Made by a program: the position numbers and the translations under genes. This document shows, piece after piece, positions 59,691 through 64,000 of a stretch of DNA of 64,000 nt; positions within the stretch are counted from its first letter, which is position 1; each line of letters opens with the position of its first letter. The DNA comes from Paraburkholderia sp. IMGN_8 (GTDB lineage Bacteria > Pseudomonadota > Gammaproteobacteria > Burkholderiales > Burkholderiaceae). Where the stretch lies: the NCBI RefSeq assembly GCF_038050405.1, contig NZ_CP150901.1:4030001-4094000 (forward strand), read 5' to 3'. The notes beneath the pieces were generated by a model. It ran no database searches. It saw only the letters and a list, made by a program, of their open reading frames with translations, and was not told where the DNA came from.

Positions 59691-60489
59691 TCAAATTGCG
59701 AATTGAGGTGAGCCGGGCAAGGGATGTGAGGGCCGCTTTGCCCGCACAAAGCCGGCGAGCAGACGCGAGAGCATAAGCGCAAAAAGCATGGGCTCGATGC
59801 CCAGGCGGACGATGGCGCGCAGCAGCCAGCGCAGGTTGTAGCCGGCGGCGCATAGCACGGCATGCAGCGCATCGCCAGTTTGTCCTTTGAGCCAGCAGCG
59901 CCGCGTGCCGTGGTCCTGCTTCACGTGCCCGATGATTGGCTCGATGGCCTGTCGCCGTTTCAGCCAGCGCCGCTGAACGCCCGACAAGGTTTTTGCTCTT
60001 GCCGCGATGCACGACCTGGCCAGCAGTTCTTCGACACCGGTTTCGCCCAGCGCTTGCCGGAAGCGCACCAGATTGGTCGGGTCGCACGGCAGGCGCGGCT
60101 GGAAGTACTCCTCGCCGCAGAAGAACTGGAAGTACACGTCCTGCGCCCAACGCTCGCACACCGACTCATCGCTTTCGTTGTACGCGTGCTTCACGTAGAG
60201 CAGACCGACCATCAGCCGAACTGGCAACCGTGGCCGACCGGCCGCGCTCGGACTAGCTCCTGCCAGCACAGGCGTCACGCCGAACAGATCGATGCCTTCA
60301 CTGACCTGGCCTTCGCGCGCGCCGCTCGAACACCGGACCCAGCGTTGCTCCGATCGACGCCCACGGCATCCGCGTGGCCAGCACGGCCAGCGCGTGACGA
60401 AGATCGATCACGCGTCCAGGCGGCTGCGGAAAAAGTCGGGGGTGGTCATCGGCGTCGCTCACAAACTTCCAGAAAGAAATGCAGATCAA
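59691..60489 (-). pseudogene. IS5-like transposase remnant lacking its catalytic core
   Basis: Read on the minus strand, one frame (60489 to about 60298) gives an N-terminus ending LGPVFERRARRPGQ. A second frame (60278 to 59691) continues RLPVRLMVGLLYVKHAYNES, FQPRLPCDPTNLVRFRQALG, then jumps from GVEELLARSCIAARAK directly to RRQAIEPIIGHVKQDHG and the C-terminal NLRWLLRAI. The middle of the normal protein, including the DDE acids, is missing, and a frameshift separates the first two pieces. It is immobile without help. Terminal inverted repeats could not be fixed by eye. Confidence 0.82.
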
Positions 60490-60576
60490 TATCGTTTCTG
60501 GGAGTTCGCCAATTCACTAAGCCCCAGTGAATCCTTGCTGCGCTTGCCTACTGAGATTTCTGAAAAGCCGACTCTT

Positions 60577-60753
60577 GTAGTTGCTCGTGTCCGGCAACGG
60601 CGGAATCCTCGAGTCGGGTGTGCGGAAGTCGAACGCAGTGGTCAGGTCGCCGCACACTGCGCGGCGCCACGCCGTGATGTTCGGCTCATACACGCCAAAC
60701 CGCGTTTCGATGAAGCGAATCACCGATGTGTGATCGAACACCTGCGAGCGAAC
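60577..60753 (-). pseudogene. C-terminal scrap of a phosphocholine-type phospholipase C
   Basis: The minus-strand frame reads SQVFDHTSVIRFIETRFGVYE followed by PNITAWRRAVCGDLTTAFDF, the highly conserved C-terminal catalytic block of PlcN-type phospholipase C. Neither the N-terminal Tat signal nor the main domain is present on either side. It is a remnant abutting the IS-like element. It is not part of the AcpA-like gene at 13057, which lacks this exact block. Confidence 0.75.
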
Positions 60754-60887
60754 AAAACTTAACAATTCGCGTCGATTTCTCGACAGGCAACGGAAAGCGA
60801 TAAGCTGGCGAATGTTCACGATAGCGCCACGCGCCTGAAGTCCAGGCATACCGAAAGATCTGCGGTTTGCATAACCCAGGTAAATCC

Positions 60888-62867
60888 ATGACACGCATCG
60901 GCAGACCCTTCGACATTTCGCGTCTCGAAGACGAGTGGCTCGAAGCAGACGGCTTCGGCGGTTTCGCATCGGGCACCGCCGGCACGTTACGCACGCGCCG
61001 CTATCACGCGTTGCTGCTGACCGCTACACGTGCCCCGGGCGGGCGCATCGTTCTCGTCAACGGTGTCGAGGCGTGGCTCGAGGCCAACGGCAAACGCTAT
61101 CCGCTAAGCATGCAGCGCTATGTGCCGGACGTGATCTATCCGGACGTGACGGCGAGCCTGTTGGACTTCGACACTCAGCCGTGGCCGACATGGCGCTTTC
61201 AACTCGACGCGCAAACGCTGCTGACGGCCGAAGTGTTCGTCAGCAAGGCAACGTGCGAAACGGTTTTGCGTTGGCGCGCGGAAGCTTCCGAACCAAGCGC
61301 CAACTCGAACGCGTTCACGTTGAAGGTCAGGCCGTTGCTTTCCGGCCGCGACTATCATGCGCTGCACCACGAAAATCCCGCGTTCAACTTCAACGCGCAA
61401 ACGAGTGACGAGCAAGCGCGCGTCAGTTGGCAGCCATACGGTGACTTACCAGCTATTCAAGCGGTGACGAACGGTGTCTACACGCACGCACCCGACTGGT
61501 ATCGAAACTTCTACTACGTCCGCGAGCGTGAGCGTGGCCTCGATTTCAGCGAAGATCTCGCGACGCCCGGCGTGTTCAGCTTCAATCTCGCCGAGGGCGA
61601 AGCGGTGATGATCCTGAGTGCATCCATAGCGGCTGCGGCTAGGACTGCAAACATTGAACCAGCCACCGCCCATGCCACGCAACTCGCCACCATCGAACAA
61701 CAACGCCGCGCCGCGCCAGGCTCTCGCCTCCAGCGCTCCGCCGATGCCTATGTCGTCACGCGTAACGAAGGCCGTACGATCATCGCGGGTTTTCCGTGGT
61801 TCACCGATTGGGGCCGCGATACGTTCATCGCCATGCGCGGCTTACTGATTGCATCGGGCCGATATAGCGACGCCGAAGCGATCCTGCTCGAATGGGCCGG
61901 CACACTGTCTGAAGGCATGCTGCCGAATCGCTTCCCTGACTATGGCGATACACCGGAATACAACTCCGTCGATGCGTCGTTGTGGTTCGTCGTCGCAGTG
62001 CACGACTATCTCGCGACCCATCACGCCACCGCCGCCACGCGCACGTGCTTGCAGCAGGCAATAGAAACCATCCTCACGGGCTATACGAACGGCACGCGCT
62101 TCGGAATCAAAGCGTCCGCTGACGATGGACTTTTGAGCGCGGGCGTGTCCGGCGTGCAACTGACGTGGATGGACGCAAAGGTCGGCGACTGGGTGGTCAC
62201 GCCGCGCATCGGCAAACCAGTGGAAGTACAAGCACTCTGGATCAACGCATTGCGCATTGCAGCAATGTGGAATCCGCGGTGGCAGCAACCGGCCGAGCGA
62301 GCGTTGCAAGCGTTTCATGAACGCTTTATCGATCCGTCGACGCAAGCGCTTTTCGACAACATCGACGTCGATCACGTAAATGGCGCTGTCGATCGCTCGA
62401 TCCGGCCGAATCAGATTTTCGCCGTGGGTGGCTTGCCGTTTCAATTACTCGACGGCGCGGCGGCGCGTGCGGTAGTCGATCAGGTCGAAGCGGAGCTGCT
62501 TACGCCGCTAGGTTTAAGAACGCTCGCGCCGTCCGATCCTGGCTATCGGGGCCACTACGCCGGTACTCCGTTGGAACGAGATGGCGCCTATCATCAAGGC
62601 ACAGTCTGGCCGTGGTTACTAGGTCCGTTTATAGAAGCGTGGCTACGGGTTCACGCGACCGGGCACGATGTCTGCATGCAAGCCAAAGCGCGCTTTCTCG
62701 AGCCGCTGTACGCACATCTCGACCACGCCGGTCTCGACCACCTCTCCGAAATCGCCGACGGCGACGCGCCGCACAGACCCGCCGGCACGCCGTTTCAGGC
62801 GTGGTCGCTCGGCGAGCTGCTACGCATTGAAAATCTGCTTGCCCGGATGGAGCGCATCGCCGCGTAA
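60888..62867 (+). CDS. Glycogen debranching enzyme (amylo-alpha-1,6-glucosidase family)
   Basis: A 659-aa GDE-type debranching enzyme. The N-terminal domain has EWLEADGFGGFASGTAGTLR, the family's glucan-binding hallmark. The (alpha/alpha)6 catalytic domain follows (FPWFTDWGRDTFIAMRGLL near residue 305, with the catalytic Asp in DWGRD), then SVDASLWFVVAVHDYL and the late acid region EIADGDAPHRPAGTPFQAWS. It removes alpha-1,6 branches in cytosolic glycogen turnover. The start at 60888 is the only ATG near the conserved N-terminus. The next gene, another carbohydrate-active enzyme, starts 51 bases later. Confidence 0.88.
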   Translation: MTRIGRPFDISRLEDEWLEADGFGGFASGTAGTLRTRRYHALLLTATRAPGGRIVLVNGVEAWLEANGKRYPLSMQRYVPDVIYPDVTASLLDFDTQPWPTWRFQLDAQTLLTAEVFVSKATCETVLRWRAEASEPSANSNAFTLKVRPLLSGRDYHALHHENPAFNFNAQTSDEQARVSWQPYGDLPAIQAVTNGVYTHAPDWYRNFYYVRERERGLDFSEDLATPGVFSFNLAEGEAVMILSASIAAAARTANIEPATAHATQLATIEQQRRAAPGSRLQRSADAYVVTRNEGRTIIAGFPWFTDWGRDTFIAMRGLLIASGRYSDAEAILLEWAGTLSEGMLPNRFPDYGDTPEYNSVDASLWFVVAVHDYLATHHATAATRTCLQQAIETILTGYTNGTRFGIKASADDGLLSAGVSGVQLTWMDAKVGDWVVTPRIGKPVEVQALWINALRIAAMWNPRWQQPAERALQAFHERFIDPSTQALFDNIDVDHVNGAVDRSIRPNQIFAVGGLPFQLLDGAAARAVVDQVEAELLTPLGLRTLAPSDPGYRGHYAGTPLERDGAYHQGTVWPWLLGPFIEAWLRVHATGHDVCMQAKARFLEPLYAHLDHAGLDHLSEIADGDAPHRPAGTPFQAWSLGELLRIENLLARMERIAA

Positions 62868-62918
62868 ACCGCGCTACGATATGAGTCCCGCCGCCAAGCT
62901 CGACGCAAGGACGTATTC

Positions 62919-64000
62919 ATGCCACCGCTGCGCGCTGCCAATTTGCTCGCCACTACTGAAGGTTCACGCCTGCATTCGGCCGAGTGTGACCACTGGCAAC
63001 GCTGGGGGCCCTATCTCAGCGAGCGTCAATGGGGAACGGTGCGTGAGGATTACAGTGCGAACGGCACCGCATGGGACTACTTCCCGCACGACCACGCGCG
63101 CAGCCGCGCGTATCGCTGGGGAGAAGACGGCATCGCCGGTTTCGGCGACGACAAGCTCAGCTGGTGCGTCTCGCTTGCGCTGTGGAACCGCAACGATCCG
63201 ATTATCAAGGAACGCCTGTTCGGCCTCACGAACGCGCAGGGCAATCACGGCGAGGACGTGAAGGAGTTGTACTTCTACGTCGACGGCACGCCCACGCATT
63301 CGTACATGCGAATGCTCTACAAGTACCCGCAAGCGGCCTTTCCGTACGACGATCTGATTCAGGAAAACGCGCGGCGCGGTGCCGACATGCCGGAGTACGA
63401 AATCCTCGATACCGGCGTGTTCGACGATTCGCGCTATTTCGACGTGCAGGTCGAGTACGCGAAACATGCCCCCGACGACATCCTGATGCGCGTGACGATC
63501 GAGAATCGCGCGGACCGGGCGGCGTCGCTCGATGTGCTGCCGCAGATCTGGGCGCGCAATTCGTGGTCATGGAAGGAAAACAAGGACAAACCAACGCTGG
63601 TCGCCGGCGAAGACCACAGCGGCGAGATGCATGTGGTCGGCCGTCAGCATGGTCATGAGCCGATCGTCGTGACTGCATGGTCGAAAGATGCGCCTCACCT
63701 GACGTGGCTGTTCTGCGAGAACGACACCAACGTCAAGCGCCTGTTCAACATGGACGGCGCGGGCCCGTTCAAAGACGGTTTCAACGATTACCTCGTGCAC
63801 GGTGACGCGCAAGCGGTACGCCACGACGCCGGCACCAAGGCGGCCGCGCACGCACCGCTCGAACTCGCGCCGCATGGCCGCGCCGTGGTGTACCTGCGCT
63901 GGCGTCCGGAGTCGAGTCCGGATGATGTCTTGCTCGACGCCGACGCGGTATTCGCTCACCGCATCGCCGAGGCAGACGAATTCTATGGCGCGTTGCAGCA
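62919..64000 (+). CDS. GH63/MGH1-like glycosidase, partial
   Basis: At least 360 aa, running off the end of the window. The start at 62919 (MPPLRAANLLATTEGSR) has AAGGA upstream. The sequence resembles MGH1-type (GH63-related) glucosidases: RWGPYLSERQWGTVREDYS near residue 30, WDYFPHDHARSRAYRWGEDG near residue 52, and GLTNAQGNHGEDVKELYFY near residue 105. Such enzymes act on glucosylglycerate, mannosylglycerate or trehalose-like substrates. The catalytic domain lies beyond the window. Linked to the debranching enzyme, it suggests a glycogen/compatible-solute locus. Confidence 0.82.
   Translation, partial: MPPLRAANLLATTEGSRLHSAECDHWQRWGPYLSERQWGTVREDYSANGTAWDYFPHDHARSRAYRWGEDGIAGFGDDKLSWCVSLALWNRNDPIIKERLFGLTNAQGNHGEDVKELYFYVDGTPTHSYMRMLYKYPQAAFPYDDLIQENARRGADMPEYEILDTGVFDDSRYFDVQVEYAKHAPDDILMRVTIENRADRAASLDVLPQIWARNSWSWKENKDKPTLVAGEDHSGEMHVVGRQHGHEPIVVTAWSKDAPHLTWLFCENDTNVKRLFNMDGAGPFKDGFNDYLVHGDAQAVRHDAGTKAAAHAPLELAPHGRAVVYLRWRPESSPDDVLLDADAVFAHRIAEADEFYGALQ

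Noticed and set aside
1..64000. CRISPR arrays, tRNA or rRNA genes
   Set aside because: No regularly spaced short repeats beyond the 68-bp units, and no cloverleaf or rRNA-like sequence was found by eye; a dedicated RNA-gene search was not possible.

Overview
The window reads as a Burkholderiaceae chromosome, most likely Paraburkholderia or a close relative. The evidence is GC-rich coding DNA, hopanoid genes hpnA and hpnB, a Burkholderia-type trimeric porin, many LysR, IclR and MocR regulators, and genus-typical intergenic repeats. Assignments come from reading translated sequence and motifs; no database search was run.

Layout. 0-16 kb is a housekeeping and accessory mix: a vestige of hpnC, hpnB, hpnA, acylphosphatase, an egtD-type histidine methyltransferase, a RarD transporter, a DUF962 protein, a lytic transglycosylase, a DapA-like aldolase, a secreted NucA-type nuclease, a roughly 255-bp-armed inverted repeat (12.2-13.0 kb) and an AcpA/phospholipase C-type phosphoesterase. 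15.4-31.3 kb is an aromatic catabolism locus. It has an IclR regulator, a divergent porin, and one tightly packed 14-gene operon (17,952-31,307): Rieske ferredoxin, recombinase-like HTH protein, Rieske oxygenase, SDR, cupin, alpha/beta hydrolase, second IclR, second SDR, ThDP enzyme, aspartate-dehydrogenase-like enzyme, aldehyde dehydrogenase, extradiol-type VOC protein, ferredoxin reductase and MFS importer. The substrate cannot be named from sequence. 31.4-48.7 kb holds a GNAT enzyme, a MocR regulator, a DAO-family oxidase, a His-tailed DMT transporter, a LysR/MFS divergon, DUF488 and uracil-DNA-glycosylase-family genes, cytochrome b561, a family 2 glycosyltransferase, a second Rieske oxygenase, rubredoxin, an enterobacterial-type lysR/lysA divergon and another LysR gene.

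48.9-60.8 kb is an accessory island. It contains a succinylglutamate desuccinylase-like gene, a truncated serine acetyltransferase-like fragment, and an orphan type VI secretion cassette: VgrG, a 931-aa M23-like/GH19-like cell-wall effector, three exported candidate immunity genes (one LprI-like), a conserved partner and a PAAR protein. The C-terminal third of the effector and the immunity genes are clearly more AT-rich than their surroundings, which suggests a swapped toxin/immunity tip. The island ends in wreckage: a duplicated scrap of the effector N-terminus, an IS5-like transposase lacking its catalytic core, and a phospholipase C scrap. From 60.9 kb the chromosome resumes with a glycogen-debranching enzyme and a GH63/MGH1-like glycosidase that runs off the end.

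How the genes work together. In the catabolic operon, reductase, ferredoxin and oxygenase form a plausible three-component dioxygenase. SDR1 could re-aromatise the diol, VOC and/or cupin proteins could cleave a ring, the hydrolase could split the product, and the ThDP enzyme, dehydrogenases and MFS importer could feed or finish the route. In the T6SS cassette, VgrG and PAAR form the spike, the effector attacks peptidoglycan, and the exported small proteins protect the producer's periplasm.
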